From Alphaproteobacteria bacterium (GTDB taxonomy: Bacteria; Pseudomonadota; Alphaproteobacteria; Caulobacterales; Maricaulaceae), in assembly GCA_016124665.1 (NCBI GenBank), contig WGNH01000005.1, positions 102,114 through 166,113 on the forward strand: a stretch of DNA of 64,000 nt. The letters run 5' to 3'. Of this stretch, positions 17,864 through 28,350 are shown in pieces. The translations under genes were made by a program, and so were the position numbers. Under the pieces are notes generated by a model. It saw nothing but the letters and a program-made list of their open reading frames with translations. It had not been told where the DNA came from and made no database searches. How positions within the stretch are numbered: position 1 is the first letter of the stretch; the number at the start of each line of letters is the position of its first letter.

Positions 17864-19579
17864 ATGACCCGTGTGGTCCGGATTTCAGATTATGCCGAAG
17901 CGGTCAGCCGGAAGATCAGGCGCGAGCTTTTTGACACGCTCAATTCGATCGGCGGCGCGAATGCATTGTCGGCAGGCAGCCTGCCGCAAACTCCCTTTTC
18001 ACCGCCGTTGAAAGATGTACGGGGCGCAGATGCCGCACGCGGGGCCGCGATTCTGGATGGCCGTTTCACATTTGCCGGTCAGGTGCTGGAAAGCGATGAT
18101 CCGTTTTCCCTGCCCGCGCCATCGGAGCGTTTTGCCCGTGCGCTTCACGGGTTTTCCTGGTTGCGGGACTTGCTGGCCTGCAAGGATGGACAAGCCAGGG
18201 CCCGCGCCGGCGAGCTGATTGATGCCTGGATGGCCGGTTTTGGCAAATGGAACAGCTTTTCCTGGGCGCCGGAAGTCAGCGCCGTGCGCGTCATCAACTG
18301 GGTTCTGGCCGGCTCGCTGTTCGCGGGCGAGCCGGAGCGGTTGAAATCCCTTATGCGCCAGGCCCGGCATCTCAAACGGTCGGCCATCCATAGCTATACC
18401 GATCTGGATCATATCCGCGCTGGCGCCGCCCTCATGCTTGCGGGCGCGACGCTCGAGACCGACAGCCTGCGTCAGGCGGGACAGAAAATACTCGAAGCCG
18501 AATTGCCGCGGCAGATTTTTACCGATGGCGGACATTGCAGCCGCTCACCGTCTGCTGCCGCCGAAATCCTCACCCTGCTGACACTGATCGATACCGCAGA
18601 AGCTCATGCCAACCGCGAGACACCGGAAGTGATCAGCCGGGCCATGGACAGAATGGCACCCATCGTCCGTTTCTTCCGCCTGGGTGATGGCGGGCTGGCG
18701 TCATTCCAGGGGGGTGGCGAGGGGGACCGCCGGGCGCTTGACCTCATCCTGTCGGCCCGCGATACCGGCTCGAAATCTTTCGGATTTGCGCCCAATAGCG
18801 GCTATCAGCGGATCGAGGCGGGCGGTGCCTTATTGATTCTGGATGCCGGCAAACCGGTCAAGGGGCCATCCTCGGTCTCCGCGCATGCCGGGACGCTCGC
18901 TTTCGAGCTGGCGGCGGGCGGACACCGCATAATCGTCAATTGCGGATGGGCAGAACACCAGCCGACCAGCTGGCGGGAAGCGGTGCGGGCCACCGCGGCG
19001 CATTCAACACTGACCCTGGAAGAAACCTCTTCCGCCCGCCTGGTGCCCCCGGGCTGGCGCCGGACACTGCTGGGCCCCCGATTCGAGCATCAGCCCGGAA
19101 TGGTCGCTGCCCGGCGCAATGAAGAGGATATCGGCACCTGGATCGAGGCCAGCCAGGACGGCTATCACGCCAGCTTCGGCCTGCATCACCGGCGGCGCCT
19201 GTTTCTGGCAGCGGATGGCGGGGATCTGCGCGGCGAGGACGGCCTGTTCCGTCCGGTCGAGGACGGGCCGCCGGATGATGTCAACCGGCGATACCGGTTT
19301 GCCATCCGTTTTCACCTGCATCCCGGCGTCAAGGCCTCGCTGGCCCGCGACGGCATGAGCGCGCTTCTGGTGCTGGGGAATGGCGATGGCTGGCGTTTCC
19401 GCACCGATGGTGGACCGATCCGGATCGAACGGTCTGTCTATCTTGCGGCCGGGGGAAGCCCGAAACGATCCTCGCAAATCGTTGTCCAGGGTGAAGCCGA
19501 GCCTTTCGGAGCCGGGGAGCGCCCGCCCAACCGTGTGCGCTGGGCGTTTCAGCGGCTGGGCCGCGTTGGCGGGACGTAA
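17864..19579 (+). CDS. heparinase II/III family protein
   Basis: A 571-residue protein starting 5 bp after rpe. The N-terminal half is an alpha/alpha toroid (FSWLRDLLAC, SWAPEVSAVRVINWV, SYTDLDHIRAG, GGHCSRSPSAAAE). The C-terminal half is the beta-sandwich of heparinase II/III (GYQRIEAGGALLILDAG, HAGTLAFELA, HSTLTLE, HHRRRLFL, FHLHPGV). No signal peptide is seen. The alphaproteobacterial members beside purH have no firmly known substrate; a polysaccharide lyase role is inferred. Confidence 0.85.
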   Translation: MTRVVRISDYAEAVSRKIRRELFDTLNSIGGANALSAGSLPQTPFSPPLKDVRGADAARGAAILDGRFTFAGQVLESDDPFSLPAPSERFARALHGFSWLRDLLACKDGQARARAGELIDAWMAGFGKWNSFSWAPEVSAVRVINWVLAGSLFAGEPERLKSLMRQARHLKRSAIHSYTDLDHIRAGAALMLAGATLETDSLRQAGQKILEAELPRQIFTDGGHCSRSPSAAAEILTLLTLIDTAEAHANRETPEVISRAMDRMAPIVRFFRLGDGGLASFQGGGEGDRRALDLILSARDTGSKSFGFAPNSGYQRIEAGGALLILDAGKPVKGPSSVSAHAGTLAFELAAGGHRIIVNCGWAEHQPTSWREAVRATAAHSTLTLEETSSARLVPPGWRRTLLGPRFEHQPGMVAARRNEEDIGTWIEASQDGYHASFGLHHRRRLFLAADGGDLRGEDGLFRPVEDGPPDDVNRRYRFAIRFHLHPGVKASLARDGMSALLVLGNGDGWRFRTDGGPIRIERSVYLAAGGSPKRSSQIVVQGEAEPFGAGERPPNRVRWAFQRLGRVGGT

Positions 19580-19655
19580 GCGTTCCTGTCTTTGCCTTGC
19601 CGCTTTCGCGTGATAATCGACGGCCAATCCAATCAAGTGAAAGTGTCTGCCTCTC

Positions 19656-21245
19656 ATGAGCCAAACTGACCTTATTCCTGTCCGCCGCGCCCTGATTTCC
19701 CTGTCAGACAAGACCGGGCTGGAAGACCGGGCCCGCCGCCTGATCGCGCTCGGCGTGGAAATCCTGTCCACGGGCGGAACGCTGCGCGCCCTGCAGGGGG
19801 CGGGGATTGCGGCGAGGGATGTGTCCGAGGTCACCGGCTTTCCGGAGATGATGGACGGGCGTCTGAAAACCCTGCACCCGCTGGTGCATGGCGGGCTTCT
19901 GGGCCGGCGCAATCTGGAAAGCGACCGGGCTTCCATGGCGGAGCATGGCATTCCCGATATCGACCTCTTATTCGTCAATCTCTATCCGTTTGAAGCCACG
20001 GTTGCAGGCGGCGGAGATTTCGAGACCTGTATCGAGAATATCGATATTGGCGGGCCGGCCATGTTGCGCGCTGCCGCCAAGAACCATCCCTTTGTGGCCG
20101 TCTGTGTCGACAATGAGGATGCAGATGCGGTTCTGGATGCCATGGACGACCATGCGGGCGCGACGCCCCTTGCGCTTCGCAAATCGCTTGCGGCCAAGGC
20201 CTATGGCCGGACAGCGGCCTATGATGCCACCGTATCCAACTGGTTCGCGGACGCGCTGGGCCAGAAGACCCCGGCCTTCCGGACATTTGGCGGGGCCCGC
20301 CTGTCGGAGCTGCGCTATGGCGAAAATCCGCACCAGGCAGCGGCTTTCTATGCCAATGGGGCCGGCCGGCCGGGTGTCGCCACCGCGCGCATCGTTCAGG
20401 GAAAGGCGCTGTCCTACAATAATCTGGCGGATGCCGATGCCGCGTTCGAGCTGGCCGCGGAATTTTCAGACGAACCGGTTTGCGTGATCGTCAAACATGC
20501 CAATCCATGCGGCGTCGCACTGGGCAAGACGGTTCGCGATGCCTGGGACCGGGCCCTGATGGCGGACCCGATCTCGGCCTTTGGCGGTATTGTGGCGTTC
20601 AACCGTCCGATTGATGCGGAGGCCGCCGATGGCCTGACCAAGCTGTTTCTCGAGGTCATTATCGCACCCGGTGCGGACGAAGCGGCTCTGGATATCCTCT
20701 CCAGAAAAACCAATCTCCGGATCATGCTGACCGGAAGCATGCCCGATCCGGGGCAGGACAGCTGGACCGCCAAGACGGTGGCGGGCGGGCTTCTGGTGCA
20801 GGAGCGTGACAATGGCCTCGCCAGCGCGGACGACCTGAAGACGGTGACCGAAACCGCACCGGATGAGGCCACCATCAGGGATTTGCTGTTTGCCTGGACG
20901 GTCTGCAAACACGTCAAATCCAATGCGATTGTCTATGCCAGGGACGGGATGACGACCGGCATTGGTATGGGGCAGACAAGCCGGGTCGAGGCCGCAAAAC
21001 TGGCCGCGCGCAAGGCTGTCGAGATCGCACAGGAAAATGGCTGGGATGAGCCGGCGACCATCGGATCCGCCTGCGCCTCGGACGCCTTCTTCCCCTTTGC
21101 AGACGGGCTGATGGCGGCGGTCGAGGCCGGAGCAACAAGCGTCATCCAGCCGGGCGGTTCGGTGCGCGATGACGAGGTGATCGCGGCGGCCAACGAGGCC
21201 GGCATTTCCATGGTCTTTACCGGCATGCGGCATTTCCGGCATTAA
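19656..21245 (+). CDS. purH: bifunctional AICAR formyltransferase / IMP cyclohydrolase
   Basis: PurH performs the last two steps of IMP synthesis. The N-terminal MGS-like cyclohydrolase (residues 1-130: [32 protein letters not shown]) and the C-terminal formyltransferase ([48 protein letters not shown]) are complete at 529 residues. The 76-bp gap after the heparinase-like gene may hold its own promoter. Two dienelactone-hydrolase-like genes follow directly. Confidence 0.97.
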   Translation: MSQTDLIPVRRALISLSDKTGLEDRARRLIALGVEILSTGGTLRALQGAGIAARDVSEVTGFPEMMDGRLKTLHPLVHGGLLGRRNLESDRASMAEHGIPDIDLLFVNLYPFEATVAGGGDFETCIENIDIGGPAMLRAAAKNHPFVAVCVDNEDADAVLDAMDDHAGATPLALRKSLAAKAYGRTAAYDATVSNWFADALGQKTPAFRTFGGARLSELRYGENPHQAAAFYANGAGRPGVATARIVQGKALSYNNLADADAAFELAAEFSDEPVCVIVKHANPCGVALGKTVRDAWDRALMADPISAFGGIVAFNRPIDAEAADGLTKLFLEVIIAPGADEAALDILSRKTNLRIMLTGSMPDPGQDSWTAKTVAGGLLVQERDNGLASADDLKTVTETAPDEATIRDLLFAWTVCKHVKSNAIVYARDGMTTGIGMGQTSRVEAAKLAARKAVEIAQENGWDEPATIGSACASDAFFPFADGLMAAVEAGATSVIQPGGSVRDDEVIAAANEAGISMVFTGMRHFRH

Positions 21246-21248
21246 GGG

Positions 21249-22106
21249 ATGCGCCGCTGGCTGAATCGGGCGGGGCTGATCCTTCTGGGGCTCGGCCTGG
21301 TCTATGGATCCGTGGCCGCCCAGAATCTGTCCGGTCTGCTTGTTCCGGAGCGGACACTGAGTGAACATGTGGAAATGTTGCGGCCCGGAATCGGGATTGT
21401 CCGTCCCGGGGCCGTGGACGGGCCCGTACCGGCCATCATTTTCTTTCATGGCTGCGGCGGAGAACGCCCCATGCATCTGGCGCACGCCGAGGCGATTGCC
21501 GAAGCCGGATTTGCCGCCATCATCGTCGATTCCTTTGAGCCCCGCGGAATCGGGCGGTTCGCCGCCATGACGCAGGTCTGTTCGGCCTTGCGCCTGTGGG
21601 GGCAGGAGCGGACCGCCGATGTCTTTGCCGCGCTGGAAATTGCCCGTGAAACCGACGGTATTGATGCTGAGCGCCTGGTACTGGCAGGCTGGAGCCATGG
21701 CGGCTGGACGCTGCTGGATGCGATGAGCTTTGCGGGTGAAGGCGTGCGTCCACCTTCGCTTACAGACGGTGAGACCGGTTTTGACGGTGTTACCCGCATT
21801 GTCGCGATCTATCCCTATTGCGGATTTCCGGCGCGAGCGTCCGGGCGGATTGGCCCCGGGCTGCCACCGGTCGAAATGATCCTCGCCGAACGCGACCGGG
21901 TGGCCCCGCGCGGAGATTGCGAACGTCTGGCGCGGCAGGCCGTGGCGGCAGGCGCCGATATCACCTTTGACGTCTGGGAGGGCGTCACACACGCCTTTGA
22001 CGATACCGACGCCCCCGCCCTTGATCCGCGCATGACCTATGATGCGGAAGCCGCGGCAAGGCTGCGGGCGCGGTTCATTGAAATTCTGCGCGAAACGCAA
22101 GACTGA
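21249..22106 (+). CDS. exported dienelactone-hydrolase-like protein (copy 1)
   Basis: A 285-residue alpha/beta hydrolase with an N-terminal signal or anchor (about residues 5-25). FFHGCGGERP gives the oxyanion region, GWSHGGW (about 140) the Ser nucleophile, AERDRVAPRGD the acid and GVTHAFDD the histidine. It is 3 bp after purH, so probably in the same transcript. The next gene is a paralogue. The substrate is unknown; the pair may act on esters or lactones in the envelope. Confidence 0.8.
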   Translation: MRRWLNRAGLILLGLGLVYGSVAAQNLSGLLVPERTLSEHVEMLRPGIGIVRPGAVDGPVPAIIFFHGCGGERPMHLAHAEAIAEAGFAAIIVDSFEPRGIGRFAAMTQVCSALRLWGQERTADVFAALEIARETDGIDAERLVLAGWSHGGWTLLDAMSFAGEGVRPPSLTDGETGFDGVTRIVAIYPYCGFPARASGRIGPGLPPVEMILAERDRVAPRGDCERLARQAVAAGADITFDVWEGVTHAFDDTDAPALDPRMTYDAEAAARLRARFIEILRETQD

Positions 22107-22142
22107 CTTTACGCCGCCGGCATCCTCGCCCATCAAGTGGTC

Positions 22143-23018
22143 ATGGGCTGGTTTTCGCTTTTTGCATTCCTGATCGCGCTTGGCGCGGGCGCATTTGTCG
22201 GTTTCCGGCTTTATCAGCGGGGATTGCTGACGCCGGTCCCCCGCCGCACACTGCATGACATGATCCGGAATATCGAGCCATTCACAGATATCCAAATACC
22301 GGCCGGAAAAGGTCCCTTTCCGGCGGTGATTCTCCTGCATGGCTGTGGGGGCATCCGCCCGAATATGGCGGTCTTCGCGAAACTGGCGACGGATTTGGGC
22401 GTCATGGCCATCGTGCCGGATTCAAACTCCTTTCGCGGCATCGGGTATGAAGAAGCGCTTGAAACCGTCTGCACCGGGGCGAAACTGCGAGCCCCGGAGC
22501 GAGCGGGCGATCTTCACGCCGCACTCGAAATCGTCCGCCAGCATCCGGATGCCGATGCGTCGCAAATCGTTATAGCAGGCTGGAGCCATGGTGGCTGGAC
22601 CGCACTGGAAGCGCTGGCGCTCGATCAGGCCGGCATAGCGCCGGCGTCACTGGATCAATTGCCGCCGAACGGGCTGGACGGCGTCAGGGGCGTCTTCGCC
22701 ATGTATCCCTATAACGGCTTTCCGGCCCGGTCACGGCGCCTGCCCTGGCGGCCGGACATCCCGGTAGAAAGCCTGCTGGTCCGGGGTGACACGATTTGCG
22801 ACGATCTGGAATCGGTCGAGGTCTTCAATCGCCAGATCAAATGGGGGGCGGACGTCAAATGGCGCTATGTCGAGCGGGCAACGCACGCCTTTGACGAGCC
22901 GGACCACCATCCGACCTCGAGTCTCGTCTATGACCCCGAACGCGCGAACATCGCCTATTCCGCGTTTCAGGCATTCCTGAAACGGTATCTGGATCTGCGT
23001 CAGGATTCAGCAGACTGA
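22143..23018 (+). CDS. membrane-anchored dienelactone-hydrolase-like protein (copy 2)
   Basis: A paralogue of the preceding gene, 291 residues from the ATG at 22143 (an in-frame GTG at 22137 is also possible). An N-terminal transmembrane helix (residues about 2-24) is followed by LLHGCGGIRPN, the nucleophile GWSHGGW, RGDTICDD and the catalytic ATHAFDEP. Its 3' end overlaps the convergent NAD-GDH gene by 19 bp. Tandem duplication of purH-linked hydrolases is inferred from shared motifs. Confidence 0.78.
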   Translation: MGWFSLFAFLIALGAGAFVGFRLYQRGLLTPVPRRTLHDMIRNIEPFTDIQIPAGKGPFPAVILLHGCGGIRPNMAVFAKLATDLGVMAIVPDSNSFRGIGYEEALETVCTGAKLRAPERAGDLHAALEIVRQHPDADASQIVIAGWSHGGWTALEALALDQAGIAPASLDQLPPNGLDGVRGVFAMYPYNGFPARSRRLPWRPDIPVESLLVRGDTICDDLESVEVFNRQIKWGADVKWRYVERATHAFDEPDHHPTSSLVYDPERANIAYSAFQAFLKRYLDLRQDSAD

Positions 23019-26000
23019 GCCATCTCCCGCAACTGGGTTGATGCGATGGCCAGCTTGGACAATGTCCAGGCGCCCGTCGTTTCCAGTTCTTCCAGCGCGC
23101 TGTCATAGCGGCCGGCCTCGATATCATTCTGGATACACCAGGCGCCCAGCAATTCGTCCGCCCATTCTCGGTTGGGCGCCTCAACACCGGTTTGAAGCGC
23201 GCCACCCGCCGACCGGGCAAACCGCATCATGGACGAAGCAATCGCCTGCTGGCTGGCGTACAAATCCTCGATCAGGCGGCGAACGGCCAGGCGGTCCCAG
23301 TGAAGATCGGACGAGACCTCCGATCCCAGCCCCCGCAGGATGTCGACAGAGAATCGCGCGCCCGCAGCGTGATAGACATAGCCGGCCGATTCCAGGGGCC
23401 AGTCTTCCTGCAGCGCCAGATCAACCACGTCCGACGAGGAGGTCAGCGGCCGGAGCACGGCAATGTCATGCGCCAGATCCTTGGGCGCACCGGCCTTTAC
23501 AAAGGCTTCGGTCCGTTCCTCGACATGTTCGCGGTCATAGCTGGAAATGATGTCCATGGCTGATTCCCGAAGCTTGTCGACGCCCGGCCGGTAAGCCTCG
23601 ATCAGATCGCGGATCGGCGTGGCCTGACCGGCTTCCTGGGCGCGGGCGCGCCGCGCCAGCCAGTAGGTCTGCCGCCGGAGCAGGCGAATGATTTCCCGGT
23701 GCAAGGTGATCTGGACGTCTGCGGGCGCTCGATTGTCCAGCTTGTTGATGCGGTCGGTCAGATCCGAGAAGCGGAAAACCCGGCGGCCGGCCTCGAAGGC
23801 ACGCGCAATCTGCTGGGCTTCGGCGCCGGTGGACTCGATCGCCCGGTGTACAAAGGTCGGGCCGCCCAGATTGATCATGTCATTGGCCAGAACAGTGGCG
23901 ATGATCTCCCGCCGCAGCCGGTGGCCGGACATCTGCTCGCCATAGGTGTCGAGATCGTTCGGGAAATAGCCCTTCAGCATGCTCTCGAAATGGGGGTCAT
24001 CGGGAACATTCGACGCCACAAGTTTGTCGAAAGTGGTGATCTTTGCATAGGAGACCAGCACAGCAAGTTCGGGGCGGGTCAATGCCAGGCCGTGCTCCTT
24101 GAGGGTGCGCATGGCGTCGCCCGATGGCAGACCCTCCACACTGCGGTCCAGCCGTCCGGTTTTTTCGAGCCGCGCCATGAAACGCTCATGCGCATCGACA
24201 TCGGCAGGGGCGTCCCGTTCGGCCAGCGTCAGCGCCAGGGTCTGATCGTAATTATGCTTCAACACATGCTCTGCGACCTCGTCGGTCATACCGCCGAGGA
24301 GTTTGTCGCGCTGCGCGCGGGTCATCTCGCCCGATCTCAGAAGCGGGCTGAGCAGAATCTTGATATTGACCTCATGGTCAGACGTGTCGACACCGGCAGA
24401 ATTGTCCACGAAATCAGCATTTACCCGGCCGCCAATGCGGTCGAATTCTATCCGGGCGGCCTGGGTAAATCCGAGATTGGCCCCTTCGCCGATGACTTTC
24501 GCGCCGACATCGGCGGCATTGACACGAATGGAATCATTCGCCTTGTCGCCAACCTCCCAATGCTGCTGGCCCGAGGCCTTCACATAGGTGCCAATGCCCC
24601 CAAACCACAATAGCTCGACCTGCGCCCTGAGAATCGCCGTCATAAGCTCGGGCGGCGACAGGCTTTCGGCGTCCGTGCCCAGCGCCTTGCGGGCTTCTTT
24701 TGACAGCTTGATCGACTTTTCCGAACGGGAATAAATCCCGCCACCCCTGGAGATCAGCTTCCTGTCATAGTCCTGCCAGCTGGAGCGCGGCAGATCGAAC
24801 AGGCGTTTGCGTTCCTCCCAATTGGCCTCGCAATCGGCGGGGTTCGGGTCGATGAAAATGTCACGGTGATCGAAGGCTGCGATCAGCTGGATCTTGCGCG
24901 ACAGGAGCATGCCATTGCCGAACACATCGCCTGACATGTCGCCGACACCGGCAACTGTGAAGGTTTCATTCTGAATGTCCTTGCCAAGCTCGCGGAAGTG
25001 CCGCTTGACCGATTCCCATGCGCCGCGGGCGGTAATGCCCATTTTCTTGTGATCATAGCCGGCCGAGCCGCCCGACGCGAATGCATCGCCAAGCCAGAAA
25101 TCGTATTCCTGCATCGCAACGCCGTTGGCGAGATCCGAGAAGGTGGCCGTACCCTTGTCGGCGGCCACAACCAGATATGGGTCTTCTCCATCCCAGATGA
25201 TCACCTTGCCCGGATGCACGACGGCATCGTCCTGGATGTTGTCGGTAATATCGAGCAGGCCCCGAATGAAGGTGCGATAGGCGTTCTGACCCTCTGCCAG
25301 CCATTCATCGCGCGAGCCCGACCTTGGCAATTGCTTGGGATAGAATCCGCCTTTCGAGCCAACCGGCACAATGACAGCATTTTTCACCTGCTGCGCCTTG
25401 ACCAGGCCCAGCACTTCGGTGCGGAAATCATCCCGGCGGTCAGACCAGCGCAGACCGCCACGGGCCACCGGGCCGAAACGGATATGGACGCCTTCCACAT
25501 TCGGCGACCAGACGAATATCTCGCGATAGGGCTTGGGAAGGGGAAGCTCCTCCAGCTCCTGACTGGCAATCTTGAATGAGATGTGAGCCTTGGGCAGTCC
25601 GTCTTCACCGGTCTGGAAATAATTGGTCCGCAGGGTGGCCTCAAGCAGGCGGAGAAGACGGCGCAGGACGCGGTCATGATCAATCGAAGCGACTTTTTCA
25701 AGCTGCGTGCGGATATCCGTTCCCAGCGCGGCGGATTTTTGCTTGCGGGTCTCGAGATCAATATCAAGCGCCGGATTGAAACGTATATCGAACAATTCCA
25801 GCAGCTGGCGGGCAATAGCCGGATTTTCCGCCAGCGCCTCTTCCTGAATGGCCTGGGACGGATCCAGCCCGGTCTGCTGGCGATACCGGGCGAGCGCCCG
25901 CAGCACAGCGGCTTCGCGCCAGCTGACGCCCAGTTTGAGAATCAGCCGGTTGAAGCCGTCATTTTCCGCGCGGTTGGCCATGACCGCCAGCAAGGCATCC

Positions 26001-27919
26001 TCGAACGCGCCGCTGAATTCTGCGACGTCCTGTCCGGCGAGGGCCTCCGAGCGCATTTCAAAGTCGTGGATATGGACAATAGCTTCACGCGCTTCATCCG
26101 TTTCACGGCGGACTTCATATCCGGATTCCTGGATCACATTGAGACCCATATTCTCCAGAATCGGCATGACTTCCGACAAGTGTGTCGGTTCGTTCCGGCG
26201 GTAGATTTTCAGACGCAGAATCGAGGTGTCCTCGCCCTCATCGCGGTATAGGCGGGCACCGATATGCGTGTCATCGCCCAGCGACTCGATGCGCACGAGG
26301 TCGGCCAGGCCTTCAGCGGGCGAGAACAATTCCCGATAGCCTGCCGAAAAGGCGCGGTCATATGCGGAGAGGCGGTGACGAAGATTGTCCGGCAGAGTGC
26401 GCCGGCCTTCCGCCACAAGCTCATCCTCCCAGGTCCGCGCCAGCGCAACAATCTGGCGCTCCAGCTCGTGGAGGTCCGGTTCGGGATGATTGTTCGGATC
26501 AAGGCCGACAATATAATGCACACGGGCGAGCGGGCCGTCGCCAAAATGCGGATAATAGGCCGACATGCGGCCATCAAAAGCAGCACGGATCATTTCGCCG
26601 GCCTGCTCTCGGACCCGGGAATTATAACGGTCCCGAGGGACAAAAAGCAGGCAAGAGACAAAGCGGTCAAACCGGTCGCGGCGGACCAGAAGCTTGGTCC
26701 GCGGACGATCCTGCAAGTGCAGGATGCCGAGGCCGATCTTCAAGAGATCATCTTCCTCGGTCTGGAACAATTCGTCGCGCGGATAATTCTCGACGATATT
26801 TCTCAGCTTCTTCTCGGAATGCGTGCCCGGAATCTTGCCGGCCCGCTCCAGAACGCGGCGCACCTTGCGCCGGATCAGCGGCACATCGCGGGCCATGCGG
26901 TCATAGGCCTCGGCCGTGAAAAGACCGACAAAACGGGCTTCCCCGATCACGGCACCATCTTCGCGATACCGTTTGACGCCAATGTAATCCATGTAAACAC
27001 GGCGATGAACGCGTGACTTGATATTGGCCTTGGCGACGATAATCGGCGAGGGCTCGTTCAGAAAGGATTCGATGGCCGGTGTCAGCAGCGCGGGCTCATT
27101 GCCCTTGCGGAGCACCTGACGCTCGGGATCGCGCAGAATGCCGAAGCCCGAGCCCGGCTGAACCGTGGGTTCGCGGTTGCTCATCTTGCCTTTGGCATCG
27201 ACATCGAACTGATAGACGCGGCTGCCGAGAAAGGCGAAATGATCATCGCGCAGCCAGCGCAGGAATTCGAGCGTTTCGGACTTTTCCTCAAGGCTGGCCG
27301 GCGTGTTGGCATCCTCGACATGGGCGATGGCCATATTCATGGCGGCCCGCATGTCCTTGAAGTCGTCGGTTGCCAGCCGGACATCTTCCATCGCGGCCCG
27401 GACCGCTTCCGCCAGGGCCTCTCGGGTGCGTTCGTCCAGAGGTTCGACATGCACCTGGATCAGGCTTTCAGGAAGAGTGTCACCCCCGGCGCAAATTTCG
27501 CCCTTTTCATTGCGGCTGACCGGAACAATCGGGTGAAACATGGCCAGTACATCAAGGCCCTGGGCCCCGATCTCGCCCATGACCGAATCGACCAGGAAGG
27601 GACGGTCGGGACCTGCGACTTCAACGATATCGCGTTTGATCGAGCTGGCGCTGCCGGTTTCCGAAGAGCGGGCGCGGACATGGATTTTTCCTTCGCCCCG
27701 GCCTTTGGCCCAGTCCCAGAATTCCGCCGCCTGTTCGGCCAGTTGTGTGGCCTTGATGCCCTCGAGATCCTCGGCCAGCGCGTCGCCGAGCACCTGATCG
27801 AGGAAGGCCTGCGCAGCCGTATCGGGGTCGCTGCCGAATTTCTTCTGCCAGACCTTGCGGGCGGCTTTGCTGAATGCAGAGGAGGTATAAGCCTGGGCGG
27901 TGGCAACAACGGCGGTCAT
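23000..27919 (-). CDS. NAD-specific glutamate dehydrogenase, large type
   Basis: A 1639-residue GDH of the 180-kDa family, matching its usual length. It oxidises glutamate to 2-oxoglutarate plus ammonia with NAD. The long N-terminal regulatory region (about 1-780) contains ACT-like stretches; the catalytic core has RFGPVARGGLRWSDRRDDFRTE and KNAVIVPVGSKGGF (about residues 815-860) and VAGVGDMSGDVFGNGML. The long helical C-terminal domain is complete. It forms its own transcription unit. The 260-bp upstream region contains several strong hairpins. Confidence 0.95.
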   Translation of the reverse strand: MTAVVATAQAYTSSAFSKAARKVWQKKFGSDPDTAAQAFLDQVLGDALAEDLEGIKATQLAEQAAEFWDWAKGRGEGKIHVRARSSETGSASSIKRDIVEVAGPDRPFLVDSVMGEIGAQGLDVLAMFHPIVPVSRNEKGEICAGGDTLPESLIQVHVEPLDERTREALAEAVRAAMEDVRLATDDFKDMRAAMNMAIAHVEDANTPASLEEKSETLEFLRWLRDDHFAFLGSRVYQFDVDAKGKMSNREPTVQPGSGFGILRDPERQVLRKGNEPALLTPAIESFLNEPSPIIVAKANIKSRVHRRVYMDYIGVKRYREDGAVIGEARFVGLFTAEAYDRMARDVPLIRRKVRRVLERAGKIPGTHSEKKLRNIVENYPRDELFQTEEDDLLKIGLGILHLQDRPRTKLLVRRDRFDRFVSCLLFVPRDRYNSRVREQAGEMIRAAFDGRMSAYYPHFGDGPLARVHYIVGLDPNNHPEPDLHELERQIVALARTWEDELVAEGRRTLPDNLRHRLSAYDRAFSAGYRELFSPAEGLADLVRIESLGDDTHIGARLYRDEGEDTSILRLKIYRRNEPTHLSEVMPILENMGLNVIQESGYEVRRETDEAREAIVHIHDFEMRSEALAGQDVAEFSGAFEDALLAVMANRAENDGFNRLILKLGVSWREAAVLRALARYRQQTGLDPSQAIQEEALAENPAIARQLLELFDIRFNPALDIDLETRKQKSAALGTDIRTQLEKVASIDHDRVLRRLLRLLEATLRTNYFQTGEDGLPKAHISFKIASQELEELPLPKPYREIFVWSPNVEGVHIRFGPVARGGLRWSDRRDDFRTEVLGLVKAQQVKNAVIVPVGSKGGFYPKQLPRSGSRDEWLAEGQNAYRTFIRGLLDITDNIQDDAVVHPGKVIIWDGEDPYLVVAADKGTATFSDLANGVAMQEYDFWLGDAFASGGSAGYDHKKMGITARGAWESVKRHFRELGKDIQNETFTVAGVGDMSGDVFGNGMLLSRKIQLIAAFDHRDIFIDPNPADCEANWEERKRLFDLPRSSWQDYDRKLISRGGGIYSRSEKSIKLSKEARKALGTDAESLSPPELMTAILRAQVELLWFGGIGTYVKASGQQHWEVGDKANDSIRVNAADVGAKVIGEGANLGFTQAARIEFDRIGGRVNADFVDNSAGVDTSDHEVNIKILLSPLLRSGEMTRAQRDKLLGGMTDEVAEHVLKHNYDQTLALTLAERDAPADVDAHERFMARLEKTGRLDRSVEGLPSGDAMRTLKEHGLALTRPELAVLVSYAKITTFDKLVASNVPDDPHFESMLKGYFPNDLDTYGEQMSGHRLRREIIATVLANDMINLGGPTFVHRAIESTGAEAQQIARAFEAGRRVFRFSDLTDRINKLDNRAPADVQITLHREIIRLLRRQTYWLARRARAQEAGQATPIRDLIEAYRPGVDKLRESAMDIISSYDREHVEERTEAFVKAGAPKDLAHDIAVLRPLTSSSDVVDLALQEDWPLESAGYVYHAAGARFSVDILRGLGSEVSSDLHWDRLAVRRLIEDLYASQQAIASSMMRFARSAGGALQTGVEAPNREWADELLGAWCIQNDIEAGRYDSALEELETTGAWTLSKLAIASTQLREMAQSAES

Positions 27920-28071
27920 GGGCGGCTCTTCTTGCGCACAAAAGGGGTGACCGGTTCGCCTGATTGTGCAGCCGACAGGACGACCGGCGTTTCGTCCTTA
28001 CTCCTGCAACGGGAAGGGTTAATCAAGGCGTAATGCCGTAAAATACCGCAATATTGTGTGAAGAAAGATTC

Positions 28072-28182
28072 GGCACCGCCGGACGGGGACAGGGGAGTGT
28101 CCGGCGGTGCCTGCAGGCCTCCAAGGCAGGCTGGGGGGACGCACAAGTGAGGCCTGTTTCTGTGAGGGCCGTTCCCGGCCCT
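28072..28182. other. cluster of three inverted repeats (possible structured RNA)
   Basis: Three perfect inverted repeats follow one another: a 13-bp stem 28072-28084 / 28099-28111 with a 15-nt-or-shorter G-rich loop, CAGGCCTC 28114-28121 with GAGGCCTG 28149-28156, and AGGGCCG-TTCC-CGGCCCT 28165-28182. No credible long gene covers them. Read on the minus strand, the first stem is followed by GAATCTTTCTTC, so it could end a minus transcript starting above the small ORF at 28282. A small RNA or a multi-part terminator fits; no known RNA family is recognised. Confidence 0.5.
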
Positions 28183-28183
28183 G

Positions 28184-28282
28184 TTAAGCTATATAGAGAG
28201 CCGCGCTTCCATTTGAAGCCCACACGGCAACGGCAGCTGAAAATGTCAGGACTGCCAGCGCAATCGAGATAAAATGGTGCAT
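28184..28282 (-). CDS. possible 32-residue membrane peptide
   Basis: A short frame beginning MHHFISIALAVLTFSAAVAV encodes a single hydrophobic helix followed by a short polar tail. The ATG at 28282 has a strong AGGAAGGA ribosome site at proper spacing. A dyad lies 70-85 bp upstream, and a perfect hairpin (28165-28182) begins right after its stop. It is too short to judge by codon use. It could be a small membrane protein or the leader of a regulatory RNA. Confidence 0.4.
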   Translation of the reverse strand: MHHFISIALAVLTFSAAVAVWASNGSAALYIA

Positions 28283-28350
28283 GACATTCCTTCCTCGCTC
28301 TGTCTGGCAAGAGATATGGGGCCGGTCAGGCAGATTTTCATCCCACACTG

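Noticed and set aside
20466..22340. 624-codon frame antisense to purH and the first hydrolase
   Set aside because: It has shadow composition and covers two clear genes.
28054..28272. 72-codon plus-strand frame in the structured gap
   Set aside because: It runs through the inverted repeats with shadow-like composition and no ribosome site of note.
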